Part shown: piece by piece, positions 18,306 through 26,578 of the stretch
Position numbering within the stretch: position 1 is the first letter of the stretch
How the letters are laid out: each line of letters opens with the position of its first letter
Source: Furfurilactobacillus rossiae DSM 15814
GTDB lineage: Bacteria > Bacillota > Bacilli > Lactobacillales > Lactobacillaceae
Direction of reading: 5' to 3'
NCBI RefSeq assembly: GCF_000428925.1
Contig: NZ_AUAW01000005.1
Location: forward strand, 124,001-188,000
DNA: 64,000 bases
Notes under the pieces: generated by a model
Databases searched by the model: none
The model's input: only the letters and a program-made list of their open reading frames with translations
Told to the model about the DNA's origin: nothing
Made by a program: the position numbers and the translations under genes

Positions 18306-20123
18306 ATGTGTGGAATTGTTGGAGTGACAGGAAACGAAAATGCGGTTGAAATGTTGATGAATGGTCTTCGCCGTCTGGAATATCGTGGCTACGATTCAGC
18401 CGGAATTTACGTGAACGACCAAAATGGCAAAGATTACTTAGTTAAAGAAAAAGGCCGCGTGGCTGATCTGGCTAAGGCAATCGGTGAAGATGTCCACGGT
18501 TCCACGGGGATTGCGCATACGCGGTGGGCAACGCACGGACAACCTAGTGTTGCTAATGCGCATCCACAGGTATCTGCTGATGGTCGTTTTTACTTGGTTC
18601 ACAACGGTGTCATTGAAAACTACATCGAATTAAGAGACAAGTACCTCCAAGATGTAACGTTCAAGAGTGAAACAGACACTGAAGTCGTCGTTCAATTAAT
18701 CGATTACTTCGTCAAACATGATAACTTAACAACCCTAGAAGCCTTCCGCAAAGTGCTTTACTTGGTGGGAGATTCTTCATACGGTTTCTTGCTGATGGAT
18801 CGCGAAGAACCAGACACTTTGTTTGTTGCTAAAAATAAAAGCCCATTGCTAGTTGGTGTCGGCAATGGCTTTAACGTCGTTTGCTCAGATGCCATCGCAA
18901 TGCTGAACTACACGCATGATTTCATTGAGATGCAGGATGGCGAAATCATGATCTTAACGCCTGAAAAAGTTGATATTGAAGATGAGGAAGGACACCACAT
19001 TACCCGTTTGCCATTCCACGTCAGCATGGATGCCAGTGAGGCCGATAAGGGAACTTATCCACATTACATGTTGAAAGAAATTGATGACCAACCAACTGTC
19101 ATGCGTAAATTAGCGCAAACGTACTTCAATGATGACGGTCAAGTGACTATCGATGACGAACTGTTGGCGGATCTACAATCAGCCGACCGGTTGTATATCG
19201 TTGCTGCGGGGACAAGCTACCACGCTGGTCTAGTCGGTGAACGTTTATTTGAACGGCTAGCAGCGGTACCTACCGAAGCGCATGTTTCTTCAGAGTTTGC
19301 TTATAATTCACCCATTCTCTCCAAACATCCTTTCTTTATTTTCCTGAGTCAAAGTGGTGAAACTGCTGATTCCCGTGAAGTGTTAACTGAGGTAAATGCA
19401 AAGGGTTATCACAGTTTGACAATCACAAATGTGCAAAACTCAACGTTATCGCGTGAAGCAACCTACACAATGCTGTTAAATGCGGGTCCAGAAATTGCGG
19501 TTGCTTCGACCAAGGCTTATACGGCTCAAATTGCTGTGGAAGCTATTATTGCTAAGGCGTTAGGAGAAGCAACGCAACAAGTGGCCGCAGCCGATTTTGA
19601 CTTACGTCCCCAATTGGGACTGGTCGCTAATGGTATTCAAGCTTTAGTTGATCAGAAAGAACGTTTTGAAGCTGTTGCTAAAGATAATTTTGTCGATCAA
19701 CGTGATGCCTTTTACATTGGGCGTGGCATTGACTATGCGGTTTCACTTGAAGCCTCGTTGAAATTAAAGGAAATTACTTATATTCATTCCGAAGGGGTCG
19801 CAGCCGGTGAATTAAAACACGGCCCAATTGCATTGATTGAGTCTGGCACGCCGGTCATCGGTATCATTACCCAAGAACGAACGGCTTCACTGACCCGTAG
19901 CAATTTGGCAGAAACTGCCGCTCGGGGTTCCCACATCATGACGATTGTGACGAAGTCGTTGGCTAAAGCACATGATGACATTATTTTGGAAGACGTCGAT
20001 GAGATGTTAACGCCGCTATTAACCATCATTCCAGCTCAGCTCATTTCCTATTACACGAGTTTGCTTAAGGGATTAGATGTTGATAAACCTCGAAATTTGG
20101 CTAAGAGTGTCACGGTTCAATAA
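18306..20123 (+). CDS. glmS: Glutamine-fructose-6-phosphate aminotransferase
   Basis: GlmS makes glucosamine-6-phosphate from fructose-6-phosphate and glutamine, the committed entry to amino-sugar and wall synthesis. The 605-residue protein starts MCGIVGV, so Cys2 becomes the N-terminal nucleophile of the glutaminase domain (about 1-240). Two SIS domains follow, and the C-terminus reads DKPRNLAKSVTVQ (typical). AAAAGGATG precedes ATG 18306; upstream in-frame codons would mask the catalytic Cys. Control appears to be through the upstream operator rather than a ribozyme. Confidence 0.97.
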   Translation: MCGIVGVTGNENAVEMLMNGLRRLEYRGYDSAGIYVNDQNGKDYLVKEKGRVADLAKAIGEDVHGSTGIAHTRWATHGQPSVANAHPQVSADGRFYLVHNGVIENYIELRDKYLQDVTFKSETDTEVVVQLIDYFVKHDNLTTLEAFRKVLYLVGDSSYGFLLMDREEPDTLFVAKNKSPLLVGVGNGFNVVCSDAIAMLNYTHDFIEMQDGEIMILTPEKVDIEDEEGHHITRLPFHVSMDASEADKGTYPHYMLKEIDDQPTVMRKLAQTYFNDDGQVTIDDELLADLQSADRLYIVAAGTSYHAGLVGERLFERLAAVPTEAHVSSEFAYNSPILSKHPFFIFLSQSGETADSREVLTEVNAKGYHSLTITNVQNSTLSREATYTMLLNAGPEIAVASTKAYTAQIAVEAIIAKALGEATQQVAAADFDLRPQLGLVANGIQALVDQKERFEAVAKDNFVDQRDAFYIGRGIDYAVSLEASLKLKEITYIHSEGVAAGELKHGPIALIESGTPVIGIITQERTASLTRSNLAETAARGSHIMTIVTKSLAKAHDDIILEDVDEMLTPLLTIIPAQLISYYTSLLKGLDVDKPRNLAKSVTVQ

Positions 20124-20154
20124 TAGATGTTTTGTCTTTTATTTGGACAGAGGT

Positions 20155-20306
20155 CTTGACACACGTCCGTTTTGAGAACGATTATGAAACGTAATAGCAC
20201 CCGATTCCCACTTTGGGAATCGGGTGCTATTACGTTAAGTAGAATTCTCAGAAACTTGAAATGCGATAGTGCTTACAGCGGCCTCTCTAAACAAACATAT
20301 AACACA
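20155..20306. repeat. MITE-like palindromic repeat, copy A
   Basis: The element contains a perfect 23-bp inverted repeat with a 3-base loop (20188-20210 with 20214-20236), enclosed by an outer TGAGAA/TTCTCA pair. A second copy at 26579-26731 shares the flanks TTTGAGAACGA and AATTCTCAGAA and the distal 60 bases, but has a different inner stem. Ends are weakly inverted (TTGACAC and TAACACA). It has no T-tract, so it is not a simple terminator. It occupies the gap between glmS and nagB. Confidence 0.7.
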
Positions 20307-20410
20307 GTTTCTGTCCTTTTTAATAATTCACTGAATAGGTTAAACGGACAGTCTTTACTTGTATGAAGGTGGCTCTGACAAACAAAAATCAGATTTACAG
20401 CTGAGGTGAC

Positions 20411-20452
20411 TTGTAAAATTGTCTAGACCTGTTATAATTGGACTATACCAAT
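20411..20452 (+). promoter_or_regulatory. nagB promoter with NagR-like operator
   Basis: TTGTAA (20411-20416) and TATAAT (20433-20438) are spaced by 16 bases. ATTGGACTATACCAAT (20437-20452) overlaps the -10 and matches 14 of 16 positions of the palindrome seen before pgi. Amino-sugar-6-phosphate would be the expected inducer. Confidence 0.75.
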
Positions 20453-20472
20453 AAGAAAAAGGGAGACTCGAC

Positions 20473-21186
20473 ATGAAGGTTATTGTTGTAAAGAACGCCG
20501 CTGAAGGCGGTAAGCAAGGTTTTCAAGTGTTTAAGGACGCATTAGCTAATGGTGCTAAGGTATTTGGGTTGGCAACTGGTAGTACGCCAATTTCAACATA
20601 TGATGAAATTACGAGTTCAGACTTAGACTTTAGTCACGTGACTTCTGTAAACTTGGATGAATATGTTGGTCTTGGACCTGATCATCCACAAAGCTACAAC
20701 TATTTCATGCACGAGCATTTCTTTAACAAGAAGCCATTTGCAAACTCATATTTGCCAGATGGGTTAAACAAAGATGCTGAAGCCGAAACGAAGCGTTACG
20801 ACAAGGTAATCGCTGACAATCCAATCGATTTAGGTATTCTTGGATTGGGTCGTAATGGCCACATTGGGTTTAACGAACCAGGTACGCCATTTGATTCCAC
20901 TACGCATCAGGTTAAATTAACAGAATCTACTATCGCTGCCAATGCACGTTTCTTCGATAACGAAGAAGAGGTTCCTAAGTATGCTTACTCTATGGGAATA
21001 GGTTCAATCTTGAAGGATAAACAAATTTTGCTGGAAGCCTATGGTGAAGAAAAAGCTGATGCAGTGAAGGGCATGATTGAGGGACCTGTTACCCCAGATT
21101 TACCTGCTAGCTCATTGCAGAACCATGACAAGGTTATCGTTGTGATTGACGAAGCAGCTGCTTCAAAGCTCAGCAAAAAATACTAG
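20473..21186 (+). CDS. nagB: Glucosamine-6-phosphate deaminase
   Basis: NagB converts glucosamine-6-phosphate to fructose-6-phosphate and ammonia, the reverse of the GlmS direction. The 237-residue protein has the substrate loop [14 protein letters not shown], and the [14 protein letters not shown] segment with the active-site His, in the Asn form usual for Firmicutes. AAAGGGAG precedes the ATG. Transcribed from its own promoter with an operator on the -10. nagA is not in the window. Confidence 0.97.
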   Translation: MKVIVVKNAAEGGKQGFQVFKDALANGAKVFGLATGSTPISTYDEITSSDLDFSHVTSVNLDEYVGLGPDHPQSYNYFMHEHFFNKKPFANSYLPDGLNKDAEAETKRYDKVIADNPIDLGILGLGRNGHIGFNEPGTPFDSTTHQVKLTESTIAANARFFDNEEEVPKYAYSMGIGSILKDKQILLEAYGEEKADAVKGMIEGPVTPDLPASSLQNHDKVIVVIDEAAASKLSKKY

Positions 21187-21237
21187 AAATAAAAAAATCA
21201 GATATAACATGTTTTAGCTTTCTCAGGTCACACAAAC

Positions 21238-21276
21238 AAACGTTCATGGGTGGACATGCCCATGAACGTTTATTTG
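21238..21276 (+). terminator. Terminator after nagB
   Basis: A perfect 13-bp stem (21238-21250 with 21259-21271) is followed by a short T-rich tail. Between here and 21,427 I see no gene. Confidence 0.75.
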
Positions 21277-21426
21277 TATTAGATGAGTAAAAGACAGGGT
21301 TAGACTCGCGTTTGTGACAATTGTTAATCTGCATAAAACCTTGCGATTAAAGGAAAAATATTTGCCTTCATTTCACTAAGGTTCAAGCCGAAGCGTTATG
21401 TCCCAATACCTAGGTGTCTATAAAAG

Positions 21427-21473
21427 AAATAACCAAATTATCATCGATAAATGGCAATTTGGTTATTTTTCTA
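21427..21473. terminator. Perfect 13-bp hairpin with A/T flanks
   Basis: AAATAACCAAATT (21427-21439) pairs exactly with 21456-21468 and T residues follow. It lies in a gene-free stretch between nagB and the 111-residue leftward gene, so the transcript it ends is unknown. It may be a second-chance terminator for nagB. Confidence 0.6.
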
Positions 21474-21544
21474 ATAAAAACATTAAAATATGGATAGACA
21501 TAATTTAAAATACGTGATAACTTTAAATTACCATTTATTTACTT

Positions 21545-21656
21545 CCTCTTCCAAGGACGTTCACCCCAATGACGCCTTGGAACGGTACATCGTTGATTTG
21601 GTGTTCCTAACCTAAATGGCCCTTGAAAGGAACCGATGCCCGTCGGTTCCTTTTTT
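21545..21656 (+). ncRNA. Small RNA candidate with terminator
   Basis: Two stable hairpins lie close together with no ORF. The first is TTCCAAGG-CGT/ACG-CCTTGGAA (21549-21582). The second is an intrinsic terminator with an 8-bp stem (21629-21636 with 21643-21650) and six T on the + strand. nagB already has its own terminators, and the gene to the right points leftwards, so a + strand terminator here implies a separate short transcript. A TAGACA/TAACTT pair spaced 17 near 21,494-21,522 is a possible promoter. Confidence 0.45.
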
Positions 21657-21671
21657 GGCCTCTTTTTTTGG

Positions 21672-22007
21672 TTAACCGACTTGGTTTTCTCTGAGAATAG
21701 AATCAACCACAGCCTGTATTTCTGGTGTCTTAATCCATTCTTCCCAGTGATCCATATCCCAACCTTGCATGAGAAAATGATGATTAATGTAATCTTCATA
21801 TTTAATCACGTTTGCTGATTCAGGAATATTGAGTTTTAGAATGCGGACCTCTTTAATGAACTTTTTCTCGGCTGCAAATTCTGCACGCCCATTGTGGACC
21901 ATATTGCCAATTTCCATGTACTTTGAGCCGTCTTTTCGGGTGATTTCTTCAATCATGTCCAACGACTCATGGCCTGGTTCTTTTAACGGTGCTGGTTCTT
22001 CTGCCAT
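21672..22007 (-). CDS. Conserved small cytoplasmic protein, function unknown
   Basis: I do not recognise this 111-residue protein. It is acidic and charged, without signal peptide or membrane segment, and starts MAEEPAPLKEPGHE. AGGAG sits nine bases before the ATG at 22007, which supports real translation. A helical centre (EFAAEKKFIKEVRIL) and a Trp-rich patch (GWDMDHWEEWIK) near residue 85 suggest a compact domain. It is transcribed alone. The gap on its left carries the terminator and RNA candidate described separately. Confidence 0.65.
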   Translation of the reverse strand: MAEEPAPLKEPGHESLDMIEEITRKDGSKYMEIGNMVHNGRAEFAAEKKFIKEVRILKLNIPESANVIKYEDYINHHFLMQGWDMDHWEEWIKTPEIQAVVDSILRENQVG

Positions 22008-22082
22008 CGTATATAACTCCTTTCTGTTAAAACAACGCTAGTCTATTATCGCATGAAACTTATTTGCTGACGAAAAAAGAGT

Positions 22083-22164
22083 AAAAAAAAACCACCATCT
22101 TGCGACGGTGGCCGGCATAAGAGAGAAAGAGAATTGATTAGAAGGTAATTACTAAATACCTTAC
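22083..22164 (-). ncRNA. CcpA-controlled small RNA candidate (~80 nt)
   Basis: The - strand reads: consensus promoter with a cre box, a predicted start near 22164, a 5' hairpin (AAGGTA/TACCTT, 22142-22162), an unpaired pyrimidine tract UCUCUUUCUCUCUU (complement of 22119-22132), then an intrinsic terminator (22092-22111) with eight or more U. No ORF or gene lies between promoter and terminator. The pyrimidine tract could pair with Shine-Dalgarno purines of target messages, as in CcpA-repressed sRNAs such as staphylococcal RsaI. That role is inference. Confidence 0.65.
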
Positions 22165-22170
22165 GAGAAC

Positions 22171-22199
22171 AATATACCTAATAATGAAAGCGCTGTCAA
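22171..22199 (-). promoter_or_regulatory. Sigma-A promoter overlapped by a cre site
   Basis: On the - strand TTGACA (22199-22194) and TATATT (22176-22171) are spaced by exactly 17 bases. TGAAAGCGCTGTCA (22185-22198, + strand) fits the CcpA cre consensus and overlaps the -35, predicting glucose repression of the RNA to the left. Confidence 0.75.
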
Positions 22200-22434
22200 T
22201 GACTATTTTAAAAATATCTTTATAGCATGTACCACGGACTTTATCGCTCAGAGTAACCTATTATCGGGAATGGTCATTAAGGACTACTTGATCAGTTCAA
22301 GAACCATGTGATTCAAAGATCTTCATCGAAGTATCAAAGCCTTGTGAGACCCTCAAGTTTCTATATTAGTATGATTGTCTGTTAGGTAGCAGCCCCACGA
22401 TTTAGTAAAAGACGGGATTTAAAACAATTCGAGT

Positions 22435-22471
22435 TGTAAACGGTTACAAAACAATCAGAATCGGTTAGAAT
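22435..22471 (+). promoter_or_regulatory. cre site and promoter of the small membrane ORF operon
   Basis: TGTAAACGGTTACA (22435-22448) is a near-palindromic cre box. It overlaps a -35 TTACAA (22444-22449), which is spaced 16 from a -10 TAGAAT (22466-22471). CcpA would repress here. The 22,200-22,430 stretch between the two cre boxes shows nothing I can identify. Confidence 0.7.
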
Positions 22472-22511
22472 AGAGGTATGGAAAGAAGCTATTAATTAAG
22501 GAGATGATCTT

Positions 22512-22616
22512 ATGGGGTTTCAGGTTGAACTAGCAATCATTGCCATTACCGCAATTTTGATTATGGTGTTGTTGGGCATTTTGGGACTGCATGACGGGCG
22601 TCACCTACACACTTAA
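22512..22616 (+). CDS. 34-residue single-span membrane peptide
   Basis: A short ORF starts MGFQVELAII and is almost entirely one hydrophobic helix (about residues 6-25), ending in the polar tail GLHDGRHLHT. AAGGAGA lies nine bases upstream of the ATG. It follows a clear promoter with a cre site and precedes the MoaF/SnoaL-like gene by 36 bases. Small membrane peptides of this kind often modulate transporters or membrane enzymes. Nothing in the sequence names a partner. Confidence 0.65.
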   Translation: MGFQVELAIIAITAILIMVLLGILGLHDGRHLHT

Positions 22617-22652
22617 TATCCGTAAGATTAATAAAACGGAGGTGGGGGTTAG

Positions 22653-23360
22653 ATGACTAAGCAACTTTTTAATCGCAAGATTTTGGTAAAACAGGATGAT
22701 GGACGTCAATTTATCGATGTTGTCGAAGATGAAACACATTTGTCCTGGACGTCGACAGTTGATGAAACGCTGCAACAACGTAATGTAGATGCAGTGATCA
22801 CACGGCTCGCCGATGGTGTATTCAATTTAAATTGGTTGGGATTACGCGGTGCAATGTCCGAAACGATGGATTTTAACAGGCATACGTTAGTCGGCGTTCG
22901 ATTTGATTCGGAAAAGGGCCCCCAACGGTTTACAGGTAGTGTTCAACTGTTAAACGACGATGGAACGCCTGATTTGAGTCCGTTTACGAATTGCCAAGTC
23001 GTATTGGCTTTTTGGAATGCCTTCTTTAATCGTCACGATGTCTCTGCAGTGACGCAATATGTGGCGCCAGAGTTCATTCAACACAATCCAAGCATTGCCG
23101 ATGGCGCAGAAGCATTTACGCATTATTATCGAGTTTTGTTTGGTCCTCAAGGCAGTTTGCACGAGTCGAAACGGACGGTTGTCAGTGTAGCCGACCGGGA
23201 TGATCTTGTGTATTTGCATGTTATTAGGCAGGATTCTCCGACAGCTACCGAAATGGCAGAAGTTGATATCTTCCGTGTTCGCGATGGTCAATTAGTTGAA
23301 CACTGGGCTGTGAAACAACCATTCCCGAACCATAGTGCAAATGGACACCCGATGTTTTAA
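22653..23360 (+). CDS. MoaF-like / SnoaL-like two-domain protein
   Basis: The 235-residue protein appears to join an N-terminal beta-rich MoaF-like domain (about 1-105) to a C-terminal NTF2/SnoaL-like domain (about 110-225). The latter has the family pattern FWNAFFNRHDVSAVTQYVAPEFIQHNP and ends DGQLVEHWAVKQP (quoted in parts). Such proteins are small-molecule-binding or isomerase-like and usually uncharacterised. GGAGG precedes the ATG at 22653. It is in an operon with the 34-residue membrane peptide under a cre-controlled promoter, pointing to a carbon-source-dependent role. Confidence 0.7.
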   Translation: MTKQLFNRKILVKQDDGRQFIDVVEDETHLSWTSTVDETLQQRNVDAVITRLADGVFNLNWLGLRGAMSETMDFNRHTLVGVRFDSEKGPQRFTGSVQLLNDDGTPDLSPFTNCQVVLAFWNAFFNRHDVSAVTQYVAPEFIQHNPSIADGAEAFTHYYRVLFGPQGSLHESKRTVVSVADRDDLVYLHVIRQDSPTATEMAEVDIFRVRDGQLVEHWAVKQPFPNHSANGHPMF

Positions 23361-23443
23361 ACAAATTGGCAAAAACTGACACACCACTTCTGATGAGAAT
23401 AATTGCAAACATTGGTGTAAGACTTGGAAAATAATAAAATATC

Positions 23444-23488
23444 AAGGCAACTGCTAGGTTGAAAGACAAGTGGCAGTTGCCTTTTTTG
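23444..23488 (+). terminator. Intrinsic terminator
   Basis: A perfect 11-bp stem (23444-23454 with 23473-23483) is followed by T residues and closes the MoaF/SnoaL-like operon. Confidence 0.9.
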
Positions 23489-23650
23489 TTGGAAAAGTTA
23501 CCGTTCTTTCATCGTAAGCAAAACAGTATCATTGGTTCATTTCTTAAGGATGAATAATATCTCCCACGTTAATGAAATCATATAGTGAAGGTGGAAAGTT
23601 TTTAATAGCTGACTTTAAAGCGGAACAAAGATTTGGAAAGGGAGATAATC

Positions 23651-24646
23651 ATGGCAATTAAACATGTAACTGTTGCAGGGAGCGGTGTTTTAGGAAGTCA
23701 AATCGCATTTCAGGTCGCCTTTAAGGGGTTTGATGTTACTATTTACGATATCAACGGTGACGTGATTGACAAGGCCAAAACGCGTATTGGTGGACTGGCC
23801 GAAATTTATGCTAGCCAGATTGCAAGCTCACAAAGTCAGTTTAGTAACCTTGTAAAGGGGACAAACTACAACGCTAACTTGTTGCCCGGATTACCAGATG
23901 CCATTATTGGCAGAATTCAGGATGCGGAAAAAGTTGCACGGGAAACCCCGGCTCGAATAAGCTATGCGACGGATCTGAAAACCGCCGTTCAGGAAAGTGA
24001 CCTGGTGATTGAAGCCATTCCTGAAGTGTTGGATTTAAAAACAAAATTTTATCAACAGTTAAGCCAAGTAGCGCCCAGCAAAACGATTTTTGCTACTAAT
24101 TCATCGACGCTAATTCCAAGTCAATTTGCAGAAGCAACAGGGCGTCCTAAACAGTTTCTTGCGTTACACTTTGCCAATGAAATCTGGAAGAACAATACTG
24201 TCGAGATCATGGGGCACGCGGGGACTGACGCAAATATTTATCAGACGATCGTTCAGTTTGCAAAAGATATTGGCATGATTGCAATTGAAGTTAAAAAAGA
24301 ACAGCCCGGTTACATCTTGAATTCTATTTTGGTCCCTTTTTTACATGCAGCACAACTTTTGTATTTGAAGGGTGTCGGTGATCCGCAAACAATTGATCGA
24401 ACTTGGATGATTGCCACGGGTTCACCGATGGGTCCGTTTGCAATCCTAGATATGGTCGGTATTCAGACGGTTTACAATATTATCCAGAACTATGTCGCAA
24501 CAACTGGAGATCCAGACTTCAAACAGTTGGCGACAATGATGAAAACGGAGTACCTTGATAAAGGAAAACTTGGTGTCTCAAGCGGAGAAGGATTTTACCA
24601 CTATCCTAACCCAGCCTTTGAGGATGAAAATTTCTTGAAGGGATGA
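23651..24646 (+). CDS. 3-hydroxyacyl-CoA dehydrogenase family oxidoreductase
   Basis: The 331-residue protein is an NAD-dependent 2-domain dehydrogenase. The Rossmann motif GSGVLGSQIAFQ at residues 9-20, the catalytic LALHFANEIWKNNTVEI region and NSSTLIPSQ match 3-hydroxyacyl-CoA dehydrogenases and related beta-hydroxyacid enzymes. The usual His in the HFxNP motif is present, but Pro is replaced (HFANE), as in a subgroup common in lactobacilli. No other fatty-acid oxidation genes are nearby, so the true substrate may be a small 3-hydroxy acid. AAAGGGAG precedes ATG 23651. Confidence 0.8.
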   Translation: MAIKHVTVAGSGVLGSQIAFQVAFKGFDVTIYDINGDVIDKAKTRIGGLAEIYASQIASSQSQFSNLVKGTNYNANLLPGLPDAIIGRIQDAEKVARETPARISYATDLKTAVQESDLVIEAIPEVLDLKTKFYQQLSQVAPSKTIFATNSSTLIPSQFAEATGRPKQFLALHFANEIWKNNTVEIMGHAGTDANIYQTIVQFAKDIGMIAIEVKKEQPGYILNSILVPFLHAAQLLYLKGVGDPQTIDRTWMIATGSPMGPFAILDMVGIQTVYNIIQNYVATTGDPDFKQLATMMKTEYLDKGKLGVSSGEGFYHYPNPAFEDENFLKG

Positions 24647-24755
24647 TTTGAACCGACTCGAACCAGATGCTCATAAAGTGGCAAGCAAAATAAAGGGTCT
24701 TTCACCGGATGACATGCTACACTACCCGTAACACGCCTAAGGAGGAAGCCCCTTT

Positions 24756-24932
24756 ATGAATGATCATGATGCAAAATGGGTATTAGATGAACTAGCAAAA
24801 TTGCGAACGGACGAAAATCGGGTGACTATTGATGCAGCGATTGATTTAATCAAGGAACAACAGGATGAAATTGACAGCTTGCATGGGTCGATGGAAGGGC
24901 AACTGTGGAGCCCTAAACAGTGGCGCCAGTGA
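24756..24932 (+). CDS. Small charged protein, unknown
   Basis: A 58-residue ORF (MNDHDAKWVL...WSPKQWRQ) has AGGAGG upstream at the right spacing. It is predicted mostly helical, with heptad-like acidic/basic patterning (KEQQDEIDSLHGSMEGQL) suggesting a short coiled coil. It is alone between the dehydrogenase gene and a convergent lipoprotein gene. I do not recognise it, but the ribosome site and codon usage support expression. Confidence 0.6.
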   Translation: MNDHDAKWVLDELAKLRTDENRVTIDAAIDLIKEQQDEIDSLHGSMEGQLWSPKQWRQ

Positions 24933-24949
24933 ATGAATCTCCAGTTAAT

Positions 24950-25531
24950 CTAGTTTGATTCGTTTGCATTGATTGTTAATGTCGTGGTGCCGATGTTTTT
25001 CTGACCATCATGCACGGTCAATGTGACCGGGCCAGCTGACGGCGAAATTTTATACATGGCCGCCACTGTGACGTGTTGGCCAGCATCAACTGGCGTCACA
25101 GAATTGTTGATGTCATCATTGTCGCTGTCACTGTTTTGACCTGACAGTGATAATGAACCACTAACTAAGTTTTTGCCATCTTGGGTGGCCTTGAAATGTT
25201 TCGACCATAAATCTGATGGTACTTGTTGCTTCGTCGATTGATTTGAGTAATCGTAAGTGATGAGCAATTGCTGATGGTTTGGAAATGCCGATGCAACTTG
25301 ACGTTGGCCTGTAATTTTAATAGTACCGGTGCTGGCCGTAAGCGTATTGTTTGCAAACGTCGCTACCGGTGCTTTTTTATGTGCCTGTGTTGATTGTGTT
25401 GATTCACTAGCAACCTTTTTACTTGATGTTTGGCGTTGTGATGATGCCGAGTTCTTTGCCGATGGTGTGCAACCAGCCAACACAGTGGCTGAAATGGCCG
25501 CGGCTAATAAAGAAGAGACGATTTTATTCAT
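24950..25531 (-). CDS. DUF5067-like lipoprotein
   Basis: The 193-residue protein has a lipoprotein signal (MNKIVSSLLAAAIS..., lipobox LAGC, Cys21), a Ser/Lys-rich spacer, and a C-terminal beta-sandwich domain resembling DUF5067. The domain shows LLITYDYSN, a PVDAGQ turn and LTVHDGQ strands. It would sit on the outer face of the membrane. Function is unknown for the family. AGGAGA precedes the ATG. It is convergent with the 58-residue ORF and divergent from the MarR-type gene. Confidence 0.75.
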   Translation of the reverse strand: MNKIVSSLLAAAISATVLAGCTPSAKNSASSQRQTSSKKVASESTQSTQAHKKAPVATFANNTLTASTGTIKITGQRQVASAFPNHQQLLITYDYSNQSTKQQVPSDLWSKHFKATQDGKNLVSGSLSLSGQNSDSDNDDINNSVTPVDAGQHVTVAAMYKISPSAGPVTLTVHDGQKNIGTTTLTINANESN

Positions 25532-25755
25532 GAGATTCTCCTAAAAAAGTGTATTTATCTTTTCGTATTTGACGTTTATTTCATCGTGCACTATTTTATT
25601 TATTAACGCAATTAATGTGGTTAAAAACGGTTGCACAAAGGTGTAGGCCTTTTTCCTAGAAGCCACACCGTTTATGTATATAATAGTAGATGAGTATGTA
25701 GGCCACGGTAGTCGTTTTTTGGTGGTGCCTCGTTTGTAAATGGAGGAAGAAGCAA

Positions 25756-26220
25756 ATGGCCAACGAAGAATTATTGAATGAATCAATTGATGTTTATATC
25801 CACTTTTTAAAATACTTAGATGAATTTGTATCACGACCAGCGGCGGAGTATCAAATTTCGTTTGAACAGTATTTGATTTTGCACGATGTCTCGCGGGAAA
25901 AAAACTTGACGTTGATGGAGATTGCTGCACGTCGTAATGTCACACGGAGTGCAGTTTCTCGTCAGATTCGTGCTTTATTAACTAAGGATTTGATTAAGCA
26001 AGTTGCGGATACTCATGATCGTCGTCGAATGAATCTTAGTTTAACTGCTAAAGGTAGCAAAGCAGAATCGCAAATCAGTGAACGGGTGACTCATCGCTTC
26101 AGCGTTTGGATTAATGAATTCGGGGAGGATCAGGCTAAACAAGTGTTAGCCTTTATTCGTGAGTTTGGGACTAAGTTTGCCGATCCGAATGGCACACACG
26201 ATTCGCGCAAACCAAAATGA
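25756..26220 (+). CDS. MarR-family transcriptional regulator
   Basis: The 154-residue protein carries the MarR winged helix-turn-helix: LTLMEIAARRNVTRSAVSRQ forms the HTH (about residues 55-75) and DTHDRRRMNLSLTAKG the wing. GGAGG lies before ATG 25756 and a TATAAT -10 near 25,678 is visible. The following 84-residue gene is 38 bases downstream and probably co-transcribed. The ligand and targets are not evident; it may regulate itself or the divergent lipoprotein. Confidence 0.9.
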   Translation: MANEELLNESIDVYIHFLKYLDEFVSRPAAEYQISFEQYLILHDVSREKNLTLMEIAARRNVTRSAVSRQIRALLTKDLIKQVADTHDRRRMNLSLTAKGSKAESQISERVTHRFSVWINEFGEDQAKQVLAFIREFGTKFADPNGTHDSRKPK

Positions 26221-26257
26221 AACGTGTAAATTTTAATGAAAACGGGGTAGTCGATGA

Positions 26258-26512
26258 ATGACAACAGTCGTTGTGAATGAAGGCAGTGTTGATTTAGTAA
26301 ATGGCGCGAGCATCCAGGCTCATTTTGAGATTCATGATGTTGAACAGGGTGTGTTATTGGTTCTAACTAATAGCAATGTGAGTGCAGATCAACTTGCGTC
26401 GCTAATGAGTGAAAAAGAAGATTCAATTGGTGATGCGCTAGCTGACGCGACCAATCAGGATGTTAATGTGGTCTCTTGGCGTGACGCGGCAGGACAGACG
26501 CATCAGCTGTAG
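26258..26512 (+). CDS. Small protein of unknown function after marR gene
   Basis: An 84-residue acidic protein (MTTVVVNEGSVDL...) with alternating beta-type residues and a helical DQLASLMSEKEDSIGDALADA segment (quoted in part). No membrane segment or known motif is visible. Spacing to the MarR gene suggests one operon. The ribosome site is weak (GGTAG), so the start is less certain. Confidence 0.55.
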   Translation: MTTVVVNEGSVDLVNGASIQAHFEIHDVEQGVLLVLTNSNVSADQLASLMSEKEDSIGDALADATNQDVNVVSWRDAAGQTHQL

Positions 26513-26578
26513 TAAACTGACACTCATTCTAATTTAGACAGCTGTTAAAAATCGTGATTTCAATAAATTTATTGGATT

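Noticed and set aside
20172-20366. 64-codon ORF between glmS and nagB
   Set aside because: It runs through the perfect inverted repeat of MITE-like copy A and lacks a ribosome site.
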